Under the pieces are notes generated by a model. It searched no databases. It saw only the letters and a program-made list of their open reading frames with translations, and was not told where the DNA came from. This document shows positions 39,548 through 49,268 of a stretch of 64,000 nucleotides of DNA, in pieces. Numbering within the stretch: position 1 is the stretch's first letter; every line of letters starts with the position of its first letter. The position numbers and the translations under genes are program-made. Origin of the DNA: Oscillospiraceae bacterium (GTDB lineage Bacteria > Bacillota > Clostridia > Oscillospirales > Ruminococcaceae); assembly GCA_024684395.1 (NCBI GenBank), contig JAIKWY010000223.1, positions 29,986 through 93,985 on the forward strand, given 5' to 3'.

Positions 39548-39688
39548 ATGGATTGGGAAGATTTTGAAGCAAGCGGCAGCGTGGCGGATTACCTTGCCTA
39601 CGCTGCCATTAAGGAGCTGGAACATGCTGAATGTGAAGGGCGTCGTGCTGTCACAGACGCCGGTGGGGGAGCAGGACAGGTTCATTGA
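39548..39688 (+). CDS. yqzL: YqzL-like small protein
   Basis: MDWEDFEASGSVADYLAYAAIKELEHAE, 46 aa; aaaggagg RBS; lies between era and recO as expected for yqzL. Confidence 0.6.
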   Translation: MDWEDFEASGSVADYLAYAAIKELEHAECEGRRAVTDAGGGAGQVH

Positions 39689-40382
39689 CATCCTCACCGC
39701 AGAATATGGCGTGATCGAGGTGCTCGTCAAGGGCGCCGCCAAGATCACAAGCAAGACCGGCAGCGCCACGCAGCTCTTTGCGTATTCGCAGTTCAGCCTT
39801 GCGGATAAGAAACACGGGCGGGCACGCATTTTGAACAGCGTCTCGCCCATCCATATTTTTTACGGGCTGCGCAGTTCGGTGCCGGCGGTGGCGCTGGCGT
39901 CGTATTTCTCCCAGATCATCGGCTTTTCCGTACTTCCCAGAGCCGGTACGCCGGAGCTGCTGCGGCTGATGCTCAACAGCCTGCACTACCTCTCCGAGGG
40001 GACATATCCCACGGCGCATATCAAGGCGGTGTTTGAGCTGCGGGCGGCATCGCTGCTCGGCTTCATGCCGGATGTGGTGATGTGCCGGACATGCGGGACC
40101 TATCTCCCGGCGGAGCTCTCGTTCTCGGTCGAGGGCGGGTATTTCTGCTGCAAGGACTGCCGCCCTGCGGAGAGCATGGCACACTGGATCGACATGCGGG
40201 CTGCCTCCTTGCAGGCGGTGCGGCATATCGTGCTTTCGGACTTCGAGAAGATCTACGCATTCAGACTCGGGGAGCTGGCGCAGGAGCCGCTGTATGCCTT
40301 CGCCGAGGCGTTTTTGCAGTACCACATCGACAGGCATTTCCAGACGCTTGATTTTTATAAGGTGGTTAGCGGGGGGAAGTAA
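39624..40382 (+). CDS. recO: DNA repair protein RecO
   Basis: MLNVKGVVLSQTPVGEQDRFIDILTAEYGVIEVLVKGA; CRTCGTYLPAELSFSVEGGYFCCKDC. Confidence 0.95.
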   Translation: MLNVKGVVLSQTPVGEQDRFIDILTAEYGVIEVLVKGAAKITSKTGSATQLFAYSQFSLADKKHGRARILNSVSPIHIFYGLRSSVPAVALASYFSQIIGFSVLPRAGTPELLRLMLNSLHYLSEGTYPTAHIKAVFELRAASLLGFMPDVVMCRTCGTYLPAELSFSVEGGYFCCKDCRPAESMAHWIDMRAASLQAVRHIVLSDFEKIYAFRLGELAQEPLYAFAEAFLQYHIDRHFQTLDFYKVVSGGK

Positions 40383-40383
40383 G

Positions 40384-41211
40384 ATGCTGCTTGACCTGAT
40401 CCTTGACATTCTTGAGGAGCTCATCTGGACAGATGATCGTATCGGAATGTACGGTGAATCCTTGATCGCCGGAGAGCTGCAACTCTCCAACCTGCTCGGC
40501 AATGCGGGGAAAATACTGCGCAATCTCTACGTTCCCAAAGATGACGGCAGTACCTCGGAGATCGACCTTGTCTTTCTCACACAGAAAGGCATCTTCGTCA
40601 TCGAGAGCAAAAACTACTCCGGTTGGATCTTTGGACGGCAGTACGACCAGTACTGGACACAATCCTTTCCCAACAAAACAAGAAAACGTTTCTACAACCC
40701 CATCCGGCAGAATCACAGCCATATCGAATGGCTGAAAAAATATCTGGGATCCGATGTGCCCATGTACTCTCTCATCGTGTTTTCAGAACGATGTGAGCTT
40801 AAAAACATCACACTGAACGACGAGAGCGTCTATGTGATGAAGCGCAATCAACTGCGTACCTATTTAAAAAAAGTCTGGGAAGCTGTCCCGGATGTGCTTG
40901 AACAGGCGACGGTCACACAGATCTATGAAAAGCTCCTGCCTCTGACGCAAGTTGATGCTGCCAAGAAAGCTGCACATGTCAGCGCCATACGCCAGGAGCT
41001 CTCAAAGGATCGCCCCACACCTGAACCAAGCGCTGCGGAACAGACGCAGATCCCCAAATTCTGCACGAAGTGCGGTACAAGGCTCGTTCTGCGCACTGCC
41101 AGATATGGACGCTATGCCGGGAACCAGTTCTTAGGCTGTCCCAACTATCCCAAATGCAATTTCATTTATAATATTCCGACTCCGGATTCCGGAAACAAGT
41201 ATAAGGAGTAA
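40384..41211 (+). CDS. NERD-domain protein with C-terminal topoisomerase-type C4 zinc finger
   Basis: GESLIAGEL, STSEIDLVFLTQKGIFVIESKNYSGWIFG, CTKCGTRLVLRTARYGRYAGNQFLGCPNYPKC. Confidence 0.88.
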   Translation: MLLDLILDILEELIWTDDRIGMYGESLIAGELQLSNLLGNAGKILRNLYVPKDDGSTSEIDLVFLTQKGIFVIESKNYSGWIFGRQYDQYWTQSFPNKTRKRFYNPIRQNHSHIEWLKKYLGSDVPMYSLIVFSERCELKNITLNDESVYVMKRNQLRTYLKKVWEAVPDVLEQATVTQIYEKLLPLTQVDAAKKAAHVSAIRQELSKDRPTPEPSAAEQTQIPKFCTKCGTRLVLRTARYGRYAGNQFLGCPNYPKCNFIYNIPTPDSGNKYKE

Positions 41212-41213
41212 CC

Positions 41214-43604
41214 ATGCAACCATTTGAACAAGTCTTAGAGCTGGACAAGGTGCTGGCGAAAGCCGCCGAGTTCACCTCCAATGAAACGAGCCGTGCGATG
41301 ATGCTCGGCACAAAACCGTCCACCGACCTTGCAGAGGTGCGGCGTGAGACGGAAAAGACCGATGATGCACTGCGGCTGGCAATGCAGTTCGGTACACCGC
41401 CCTTTTCGGGGTTCAAGGATATCTGCAACATGGTGACCCGTGCTGCCACCGGCGCAAGGCTCTCGCTGCGGGATCTGCTCGACGTGGCGGATCTGCTGCG
41501 GCAGGCGCAGTCGCTCTCCGGCTGGTACGGGCATTGCAGCGAATCGGCGACCTCGCTCGACTATCTTTTCTCGCTGGTCGTGCCGAATGATGCACTGCTG
41601 ACGACCCTCGAACGCTCGATCGTCTCCGAGGAGGAGATCGCCGATGCCGCCAGCCCCACCCTCGCCGAGATCCGCCGCAAGCTGCTGAAAGAGCGTGCCG
41701 GTCTGCGTGAGACCCTCGCCCAGATGGTGCGGAACAAGACTGTCCAGAAGTATTTGCAGGACACCAATGTCACCATCCGTGACGGGCGCTTCGTGCTCCC
41801 GGTCAAGGCGGAATACCGCAGCCAGGTCGCCGGTCTGATCCATGATACATCCTCCTCCGGTGCAACGATCTTCATCGAGCCGATGCAGATCGTCGAGGCG
41901 AACAACGACATCCGCCTGCTCGAAAGCCGTGAGATGGAGGAGATCGACCACATCTTACAGAAGCTCTGTGCCGCAGTCGGCGCCGAGGCAGAATCGCTCC
42001 GGCGGCTCCATGCGACCTGTGCGGAGCTCAACTACTACTTTGCGAAGGCGAACTATGCCGCTTCGCTCAAAGCCGTGCGCCCTGCCATCTCCGATGACGG
42101 CGTCCTCGAGCTGAAACGGGCAAAGCACCCTCTGCTCGACCAGAGCAAAGCGGTGCCGATCGACCTGACCCTCGGCGAAGGGCATAACGCCCTCATCGTC
42201 ACCGGTCCCAACACCGGCGGTAAGACCGTAGCGCTCAAAACTGCCGGACTGCTCACTGCCATGACCATGTGCGGGCTGCTCATCCCGGTATCGGACGGGA
42301 GCCGTGTCTCCGTGTTCCGGCACATCCTCGCCGACATCGGCGACAGCCAGAGCATCGAGCAGAGCCTGTCCACCTTCTCCTCCCACACACTCAACGTGGT
42401 GGAGATCCTGAACACAGCGGATGACTCCACGCTCGTCCTCCTCGATGAGCTCGGCGGCGGTACCGACCCTGTGGAAGGTGCGGCGCTTGCCATCTCCGTC
42501 ATCGACTACTTAAAACAGCTCGGCGCCAAGCTCATGGTGACGACGCACTATCAGGAGCTGAAGCTCTATGCCGCCGATACGCCTGATGTTGTCAATGCCT
42601 CCTGCGAATTCGACACCGAGACACTGAAACCGACTTACAGGCTCATCTTCGGCTCACCCGGCAAGTCCAACGCCTTTGCGATCTCCGGACAGCTCGGTGT
42701 GCCGGAGGTCATCCTGCAACATGCCGAAGCGCTCATCTCCGAGGAGAACCGCCGCTTTGAGCATGTCATCACGCAGTATGAGGAAGCCCGGAAGGAGCTC
42801 GAACGGGAGCGTGAGGAAGCCGAAAAGCTCCGCCGTGAAGCCGAGGCACTCAAAGCCGAATGGCAGGAGAAGCGTGACAACGCCGCCCATGAGGAAAAGG
42901 AGATCCTCGAGCGTGCCGCTGCACAGGCGGGGCGCATCGTGGAGTCCACCAAGGCGCAGTCCAATGCGCTGCTCGACGAGCTCGAACAGCTGCGGCGTGA
43001 GAAGGAGAAGGCGGACTTTGCCAGCCGTGTCTCCGCCGTCAAGGGCAGCTCTGCGCAGCAGCTGCGGGACATGTACAAGACCGCCAATCCCGTCATCGGT
43101 TCGATGGATGAGAACGGCGAGTATGTCCTCCCCCGCCCGCTCAAAAAGGGCGATCATGTGCTCATTGCCGACCTCGGACAGGAAGCCGTCCTCACGGCGG
43201 ATCCGGACAACTCCGGGAATGTCTTCGTGCAGATGGGCATCATGAAGATGAAGATCCAGGTCTCCCGTCTGCGCCTGCTCGACAAGACCAAGCAGAACCC
43301 CCAGACCCAGAAGAAGAAGCCCCAGCGCCGTGGGCAGGTCGCTGCCAAGGTGGAGCGCAAAAGCTCGATGGAGCTCGACATCCGGGGGTATGCCTGCGAT
43401 GACGGCGTGCATGAGATGGAGCAGTTCATCGACGGTGCGGTGCTTGCGAACATCGGCACGGTCACGATCATCCACGGCAAGGGCACAGGTCTGCTCCGGA
43501 AAGCCGTGCAGCAGCGACTGAAATCCATGAAATGCGTCAAATCCTTCCGCAACGGCTTATACGGCGAGGGCGAGGACGGCGTGACGGTCGTGACACTGCG
43601 GTAA
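41214..43604 (+). CDS. mutS2: Endonuclease MutS2
   Basis: VTGPNTGGKTVALKTAGLLTAMTMCGLLIPVS, LLDELGGGTDPVEGAAL, C-terminal Smr domain LDIRGYACDDGVHEMEQFID ... IIHGKGTGLLR. Confidence 0.97.
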   Translation: MQPFEQVLELDKVLAKAAEFTSNETSRAMMLGTKPSTDLAEVRRETEKTDDALRLAMQFGTPPFSGFKDICNMVTRAATGARLSLRDLLDVADLLRQAQSLSGWYGHCSESATSLDYLFSLVVPNDALLTTLERSIVSEEEIADAASPTLAEIRRKLLKERAGLRETLAQMVRNKTVQKYLQDTNVTIRDGRFVLPVKAEYRSQVAGLIHDTSSSGATIFIEPMQIVEANNDIRLLESREMEEIDHILQKLCAAVGAEAESLRRLHATCAELNYYFAKANYAASLKAVRPAISDDGVLELKRAKHPLLDQSKAVPIDLTLGEGHNALIVTGPNTGGKTVALKTAGLLTAMTMCGLLIPVSDGSRVSVFRHILADIGDSQSIEQSLSTFSSHTLNVVEILNTADDSTLVLLDELGGGTDPVEGAALAISVIDYLKQLGAKLMVTTHYQELKLYAADTPDVVNASCEFDTETLKPTYRLIFGSPGKSNAFAISGQLGVPEVILQHAEALISEENRRFEHVITQYEEARKELEREREEAEKLRREAEALKAEWQEKRDNAAHEEKEILERAAAQAGRIVESTKAQSNALLDELEQLRREKEKADFASRVSAVKGSSAQQLRDMYKTANPVIGSMDENGEYVLPRPLKKGDHVLIADLGQEAVLTADPDNSGNVFVQMGIMKMKIQVSRLRLLDKTKQNPQTQKKKPQRRGQVAAKVERKSSMELDIRGYACDDGVHEMEQFIDGAVLANIGTVTIIHGKGTGLLRKAVQQRLKSMKCVKSFRNGLYGEGEDGVTVVTLR

Positions 43605-43740
43605 ATGTGTATTTTTCAAAAACGATTTATGAATAGAGCATGGACAAAGATGCTGTAATATTCATAAAATATACTTGTATCCGGCATAAAAATCTGTTAA
43701 AATAAAGAAAAGTGACTTTTGTTCAGAAGGGAGGTGCCGC

Positions 43741-45657
43741 ATGAAACTCAGAAAGAGGCTTGCTGTTCTGATGGCAGGCATTACCAACCAATCCTACCAG
43801 CATATGATCCTCCAGGGCATCATCAGTCAGGCGTATGCGCTGGATTATGACGTTGCCGTCTTTTCGCCCTTTCTCTGCTATGAGAAAATGACCGATTACC
43901 AGCGGGGCGAGAACAAGATCTTCGATCTGGTGAATTTTGACATGTTCGATGCGGTGCTGTACGTCCCCTGTTCCTTCTACAGCGACACCGTCCGCGGCTA
44001 TGTGACTCCGACACTTGAGCGCTGCCATATCCCGATCATCGCGATCGAAAGCGATGACGCGCGGTATCACTGTGTCGAGATGGACGACCGCTCCGCCTTT
44101 GCCAAGGTCACGGAGCACCTGATCGAAAAGCACGGCATCACCGACATCATGTGCCTGACCGGCTTCAAGGACAATTATCAGGCGGAGGAACGTGTCAAGG
44201 GCTTCCTCGACGCCATGCACCGCCACGGGCTCGATGTCCCGGAGGACTATATCATCTACGGCGATTTCTGGACAGGGGCTGCCACGGAGCTTGCCGAGGC
44301 ATTCGGCAACGGCATCCGTCCGATGCCGCAGGCAGTCGTCTGTGCAAGTGACAATATGGCTGTCGCGCTCTGCAACCGGCTGATCGAGCTGGGCGTCAGG
44401 GTGCCGGGCGATATTGTGATCTCGAGCTATGATGCCGGCCCCACATCGGCGGACAATGTGCCGTCCATCACGTCCTATATGCGTCCCATCGTCGGCATGG
44501 GCAGACGGGGCGTCCAGAAGGCGCACGAGCTGCTCACCGGTGAGGTCTGTGAGCTTGTCAAAGAGGATGTCGGCTACCTGATCCCTGCCGAAAGCTGCGG
44601 CTGCGGCGAGGATTTCCAGCAGCGCTTCGACAAGCGGCAGCGGGAGCTCAAGAACTTCGAGACCTACCGCAGCCTGTACGAGGATACCCCGATGGCGGAA
44701 CGTCTCAACGGCGTGACCAATCTCAACGATCTGCTGCGGATGATCATGGCGCATTTCTATCTCATCAACGGGCTGCATGAGTTCTATCTCTGCCTCAACG
44801 ATGACTGGGACAATCCCACCAAGTACGGCGAGGATTCCCCCGAATGCGAGGACTACACCGAGATGATGCACCTGCGCATCTCCAAGCTCGGTCCGGAGCA
44901 GAACCTCGCACCGGATTTCCGCTTCCCCCGGAGCGATCTGCTGCCTGTTTTGCAGGAGGAACGGGACGAACCGACAGCGCTGTTCTTCACGCCGCTGCAC
45001 TTCAATGCCCGCTGCTTCGGCTATGCGGCGATCGGCTTCGGCAAGAAGATCATGGCGTTCGATTCGCTGTATCATGCATGGACACGGAATATCAACAACG
45101 CACTCGAATTCATGCGCATCCGCAACAGCCTGAACAGCCTGAACCAGTGGCTGTTCCTCAGCGCCGTGCGTGATACGCTGACAGGCATCTACAACCGGCA
45201 TGGCTTCATGCACTTCGCAGAAGACGTATTCAAGAATGCGCAGGAAAATGCCGATTCCAAGCAGCTCTTTGTCATGGCAGCGGATCTGGATCTGCTCAAA
45301 CATATCAACGATACCTATGGCCATGCCGAGGGCGACAATGCGCTGCTGGTCGTTGCCAATGCGCTCAACACCTGCTTTGAATGCGGTGAGATCTGCGCAC
45401 GGACAGGCGGCGATGAGTTCCTGGTGATCGGCTGTGCGGACTACGAGGACGGCCTGATCGAAGAGTATGTCGAGTACATCGAGCATTTCCTCGACCGCTA
45501 CAACGCCTCCTCCGACAAGCCCTATCAGGTCGGTGTGAGCGTCGGCTACATCTGCGACCCCGCCGATCCCGCCAAGACGCTCGATGACTACATCGAGGAA
45601 GCCGATGCCCGGATGTATGCCAACAAAGTCCGCCGCCGCAAGCAGCGGGGTGCATAA
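43741..45657 (+). CDS. Diguanylate cyclase with N-terminal LacI-type periplasmic-binding-like sensor
   Basis: N-term LAVLMAGITNQSYQHMILQGI ... AVVCASDNMAVALCNRLIELGVRVPGDIVISSYD (LacI effector-domain pattern); C-term DTLTGIYNRHGF ... ARTGGDEFLVIG. Confidence 0.92.
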   Translation: MKLRKRLAVLMAGITNQSYQHMILQGIISQAYALDYDVAVFSPFLCYEKMTDYQRGENKIFDLVNFDMFDAVLYVPCSFYSDTVRGYVTPTLERCHIPIIAIESDDARYHCVEMDDRSAFAKVTEHLIEKHGITDIMCLTGFKDNYQAEERVKGFLDAMHRHGLDVPEDYIIYGDFWTGAATELAEAFGNGIRPMPQAVVCASDNMAVALCNRLIELGVRVPGDIVISSYDAGPTSADNVPSITSYMRPIVGMGRRGVQKAHELLTGEVCELVKEDVGYLIPAESCGCGEDFQQRFDKRQRELKNFETYRSLYEDTPMAERLNGVTNLNDLLRMIMAHFYLINGLHEFYLCLNDDWDNPTKYGEDSPECEDYTEMMHLRISKLGPEQNLAPDFRFPRSDLLPVLQEERDEPTALFFTPLHFNARCFGYAAIGFGKKIMAFDSLYHAWTRNINNALEFMRIRNSLNSLNQWLFLSAVRDTLTGIYNRHGFMHFAEDVFKNAQENADSKQLFVMAADLDLLKHINDTYGHAEGDNALLVVANALNTCFECGEICARTGGDEFLVIGCADYEDGLIEEYVEYIEHFLDRYNASSDKPYQVGVSVGYICDPADPAKTLDDYIEEADARMYANKVRRRKQRGA

Positions 45658-45750
45658 CGGGGATCTGAGAACGGATACGTTCCCCCCTCCGCCGCAAGCA
45701 GCGTATCTGAACCCGGAACCCCCGCATATATTGATCTATCCTATAACCCG

Positions 45751-45945
45751 CACTCAGAATGCGAGCGAAGGCCTTCCCTGACCGGATGCCTTTGCTCGCA
45801 TCTGCCTGCGGGGGGCTCCCCGCAATAGCATTGCTCCCTTTGCGAAGCATCGGGAGCAAGCGGTAGAGTGCACTCATAGTGCGAGCATAGGTCTTCCCTG
45901 ACAGGATGCCTCTGCTCGCATCTGCCTGCGGGGGCTCCCCCGTGC
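45751..45945. repeat. Two related copies (about 70 bp) offset by 120 bp
   Basis: cactca[ga/ta]..tgcgagc..aggccttccctgac.ggatgcct.tgctcgcatctgcctgcgggggg at 45751 and 45871; gcgagc/gctcgc inverted repeat in each. Confidence 0.85.
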
Positions 45946-46005
45946 TGGCGGAGATGGTCATTTATAGATAAAGATTTACAAAAAAGAGAAATATGGAGGA
46001 AAACT

Positions 46006-48789
46006 ATGAAGAAAGCGATCAAACGAATGGTACAGCTCTGCGCCGTGTGCGCCGTTGCTGCACAGACTGCGGCACTGCCTGCCTTTGCGGGCGAGCAGCT
46101 CGGACAGGTGGATTTTCAGGACGGTGTCGGGCTCCCCTGGCACATCTGCGAATCCACGACCGGCAAGATGGACTTCTCCATCGACGGCGGCACCTACAAC
46201 ATCACCGTCATCAACCCGGGCGGTGTCTCCAACGGCGGCGAGGACCGCTGGGACTGCCAGTTCCGCCACCGCAACCTGACCCTCACGCAGGGTCATACCT
46301 ACCGCATGACCTACAGCGTGTGGGCAAGCAATTCCGGCTGGATGTATGCCAAGCTCGGTGACATGACCAATGACGATGCAGAGCTCTGGCATTCCAACGG
46401 CAACATGCTGAACATGACCTATCAGGAGAATGCCACGCAGGAGGAGATCGAGAATGCCCTCCGCGCTGCCCAGCCGAACGGACAGTGGGGCGACTACAAT
46501 TCCTGGCAGGGCGTGAACATCAACGGCAATTCGTGGAATACCTTTTCCTATGAATTTACCCTCGGCTCCAACGGCGAGCGTGCCACCAATGCCAACGGCA
46601 CCGGCGAGTGGACGTTCCACTTCGGCGGCGACGGGCAGTATACCCCGCAGGTCTGCTTCCCTGCCGGCACGGAGCTGAAATTCGATAACTTAGCGCTCAT
46701 CGACATGACTGACAACAGCAACGACTATGTACATGAGCCCGAGTGGCAGCGTGCGGAGATCCTCACGAACCAGGTCGGCTACTTCCCGAACCTTGCCAAG
46801 CGGGCAACGCTCCTGACGACCGAGACGGACGAGGTGAAGTTCGAACTCCTGGACGAGAGCGGCAAGTCTGTCTACAGCGGCAAATCCCAGCCCCTCGGCT
46901 TCGACAAGGAATCCGGCGACACCGTGCAGGTGCTCGATTTCTCCGACTATAACAAGGAGGGCACCTACACCCTCAAAGCCGAGACGGGCGCAACTTCCCG
47001 GAGCTTTGCCATCGGCATCACGGAGACCTATTCCGGGCTGCTCTATGACTCGCTGAACTACTTCTACCAGAACCGCTCCGGCATCCCGATCGAGGCACAG
47101 TACATCACCTCCGGCGATGCGGCATCGCTTGCCCGTCCGGCAGGTCATACCTCTGACAATGCAAGGATCGAGCAGACCTGGGGCTACAGCGCTTCCTCCG
47201 GTTCGCAGGATGTGACCGGCGGCTGGTACGATGCGGGCGACCACGGCAAATATGTCGTGAACGGCGGCATCTCGCTCTGGCTCATGCAGAATGAATATGA
47301 AAGAGCCCTGAAAATGGGCACGGAGGATGCCTATGCGGACGGCACCATGCACCTCCCGGAGAATGCCAACGGCTATCCCGATCTCCTTGACGAAGCCCGC
47401 TACGAGATGGAGTGGATGCTGAAAATGATCGTCAAGGACGGCGACTGCAAGGATATGGTCTATCACAAAGTCCATGACATCAAGTGGACTGCCCTTGCCA
47501 CAGCGCCGGCGGATGACGATGAGGAGCGTATCCTGAAGCCGCCGACAACAGCTGCGACGCTGAACCTTGCGGCATGTGCGGCGCAGAGCTATCGCCTGTG
47601 GAAGGATCTGGATCCGGCATTTGCGGAGACCTGTCTGACGGCGGCGAAGAATGCCTTTGAAGCGGCAAAAGCGCATCCCGCCATGTATGCCCCCCTCGAT
47701 GAATCCGTCGGCGGCGGCCCCTACGGCGATGACGATGCGACGGATGAATTTTACTGGGCAGCCTGCGAGCTGTATGCGGCGACCGGCGACGAATACTACG
47801 ACAAGGCGATCCAGACGGGCAGCTATGCCTATACCATCCCGACCGAGCTCAAGGGCGGCGAGGCTGCCGGCATCACGGGCAGCTTTGACTGGGGACACAC
47901 TGCGGCGCTCGGCTCTCTGACGCTGCTGCTGCACCAGGATCTGCTGAATGACCAGCAGGCTTCCACGCTCGAAGAGAATCTGACCAAGGCAGCGGATGTC
48001 TATGTCGAGCTTGAACGGAAGCAGGGCTACGGCGTTCCCTACTGCGCCGGCACGATCAGCTATGCAGACAGCGATTCCGGCTATGCATGGGGCTCCAACT
48101 CCTTCGTGGCGGACAATGCCATCATCATGGCGTATGCCTATGACATGAACCAGAACTCCGACTACCTCAACGGCGTTGTGGGTGCGATGGACTACCTCCT
48201 CGGCAGAAATCCGATGGACTATTCCTATGTGACGGGCTACGGCTCGCACAGTGTCGAGTATCCCCACCATCGCTGGTGGTCGAACCTGCTGTCGGATCAG
48301 TTCCCGAAGGCACCCTGCGGCGTGCTGGTCGGCGGTCCGAACTCCGGCATGGAGGATCCGTGGGTGCGTGGTTCCGGCTGGAAGAAGGGCACCATCCCGC
48401 CGGAGAAGTGCTACCTTGATCATATCGAAGCGTGGTCGGTCAACGAATGTACCATCAACTGGAACACCCCGCTGGCATGGCTGACGAGCTATCTCTGTGA
48501 GCAGAACGGCGGCATCGTGGCAGGGCATGTCTCCAATGCCACCAACGACGGCGGCGAGGGTCAGCCGAACACCGAGCAGACCTATGACGAGGAGAAGGCA
48601 TCCGAGATCGCCGTGAATGCCAAGGACGACAACACGCCTGTCCGTGCCAAGTCCGATGACAGCAAGCAGGAGAAGAAGTCCGAGGGCGGCAGCAGCAATC
48701 TGCCGTGGATCATCGGCGGCGGTCTGCTGGCGCTGATCTCGATCGAGGTCTTTGTCTACAAGATGGTACAGATGAAGAATAAGAAGTAA
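46006..48789 (+). CDS. GH9 cellulase: signal peptide - CBM4/9-like - Ig-like - GH9 - linker - C-terminal TM anchor
   Basis: QDVTGGWYDAGDHGKYVVNGG, FVADNAIIMAYAYDMNQNSDYLNGVVGAMDYLLGRNPMDYSYVTGYGSHSVEYPHHR; C-term NLPWIIGGGLLALISIEVFVYKMVQMKNKK. Confidence 0.95.
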   Translation: MKKAIKRMVQLCAVCAVAAQTAALPAFAGEQLGQVDFQDGVGLPWHICESTTGKMDFSIDGGTYNITVINPGGVSNGGEDRWDCQFRHRNLTLTQGHTYRMTYSVWASNSGWMYAKLGDMTNDDAELWHSNGNMLNMTYQENATQEEIENALRAAQPNGQWGDYNSWQGVNINGNSWNTFSYEFTLGSNGERATNANGTGEWTFHFGGDGQYTPQVCFPAGTELKFDNLALIDMTDNSNDYVHEPEWQRAEILTNQVGYFPNLAKRATLLTTETDEVKFELLDESGKSVYSGKSQPLGFDKESGDTVQVLDFSDYNKEGTYTLKAETGATSRSFAIGITETYSGLLYDSLNYFYQNRSGIPIEAQYITSGDAASLARPAGHTSDNARIEQTWGYSASSGSQDVTGGWYDAGDHGKYVVNGGISLWLMQNEYERALKMGTEDAYADGTMHLPENANGYPDLLDEARYEMEWMLKMIVKDGDCKDMVYHKVHDIKWTALATAPADDDEERILKPPTTAATLNLAACAAQSYRLWKDLDPAFAETCLTAAKNAFEAAKAHPAMYAPLDESVGGGPYGDDDATDEFYWAACELYAATGDEYYDKAIQTGSYAYTIPTELKGGEAAGITGSFDWGHTAALGSLTLLLHQDLLNDQQASTLEENLTKAADVYVELERKQGYGVPYCAGTISYADSDSGYAWGSNSFVADNAIIMAYAYDMNQNSDYLNGVVGAMDYLLGRNPMDYSYVTGYGSHSVEYPHHRWWSNLLSDQFPKAPCGVLVGGPNSGMEDPWVRGSGWKKGTIPPEKCYLDHIEAWSVNECTINWNTPLAWLTSYLCEQNGGIVAGHVSNATNDGGEGQPNTEQTYDEEKASEIAVNAKDDNTPVRAKSDDSKQEKKSEGGSSNLPWIIGGGLLALISIEVFVYKMVQMKNKK

Positions 48790-48910
48790 GCGGAGGATCT
48801 GTCGGCTTTCAGCCGACTCAGTGAGGGAAGACTCCCCACGGGGCGGGGAGGTGGCACGAAGTGACAGAGGGGACGGGGTGTTCACCCGAGCCCTCCCTGA
48901 ACCCTCCTCG

Positions 48911-48940
48911 GCATAAGGCTGAACCTCCTGCACCTGCATC
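48911..48940 (+). repeat. Degenerate repeat family B core
   Basis: gcataaggctgaacctcctgcacctgcatc downstream of the GH9 gene. Confidence 0.7.
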
Positions 48941-48965
48941 TTAATGTATATGGAGGAAGAAAACT

Positions 48966-49226
48966 ATGAAAAAAATCACCTACCAGCCCAAGGGCGTCTG
49001 CCCGGTACAGCTGAGCTTTACACTCAACGGCGATGTCGTGACGGATGTGGCGTTCATCGGCGGCTGCAACGGCAATCTCAAAGCCATCGGCAAGCTCGTG
49101 GACGGCATGACCGTGGCGGAGATCGAGGAGAAGCTCCTCGGCAACACCTGCGGCAACAAACCCACCTCCTGCGCCGATCAGCTTGCAAGAGCGGTAAGAG
49201 AAGCGTATGATTCCCAGAACGCCTGA
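48966..49226 (+). CDS. TSCPD domain protein
   Basis: MKKITYQPKGVCPVQLSFTLNGDVVTDVAFIGGCNGNLKAIGKLVDGMTVAEIEEKLLGNTCGNKPTSCADQLARA. Confidence 0.92.
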   Translation: MKKITYQPKGVCPVQLSFTLNGDVVTDVAFIGGCNGNLKAIGKLVDGMTVAEIEEKLLGNTCGNKPTSCADQLARAVREAYDSQNA

Positions 49227-49235
49227 ATGCAAAAT

Positions 49236-49264
49236 GATCCCCCTGCTTCCTGAGCAGGGGGATC
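49236..49264. terminator. Bidirectional intrinsic terminator between convergent genes
   Basis: gatccccctgct-tcctg-agcagggggatc followed by tttttt. Confidence 0.9.
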
Positions 49265-49268
49265 TTTT

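Noticed and set aside
43723-45486. 587-aa minus-strand ORF opposite the GGDEF gene
   Set aside because: Shadow ORF; the plus strand encodes a coherent LacI-sensor/GGDEF protein with an RBS
46690-48939. 749-aa minus-strand ORF opposite the GH9 gene
   Set aside because: Shadow ORF; GH9 motifs are unambiguous on the plus strand and the minus-strand start is in repeat B
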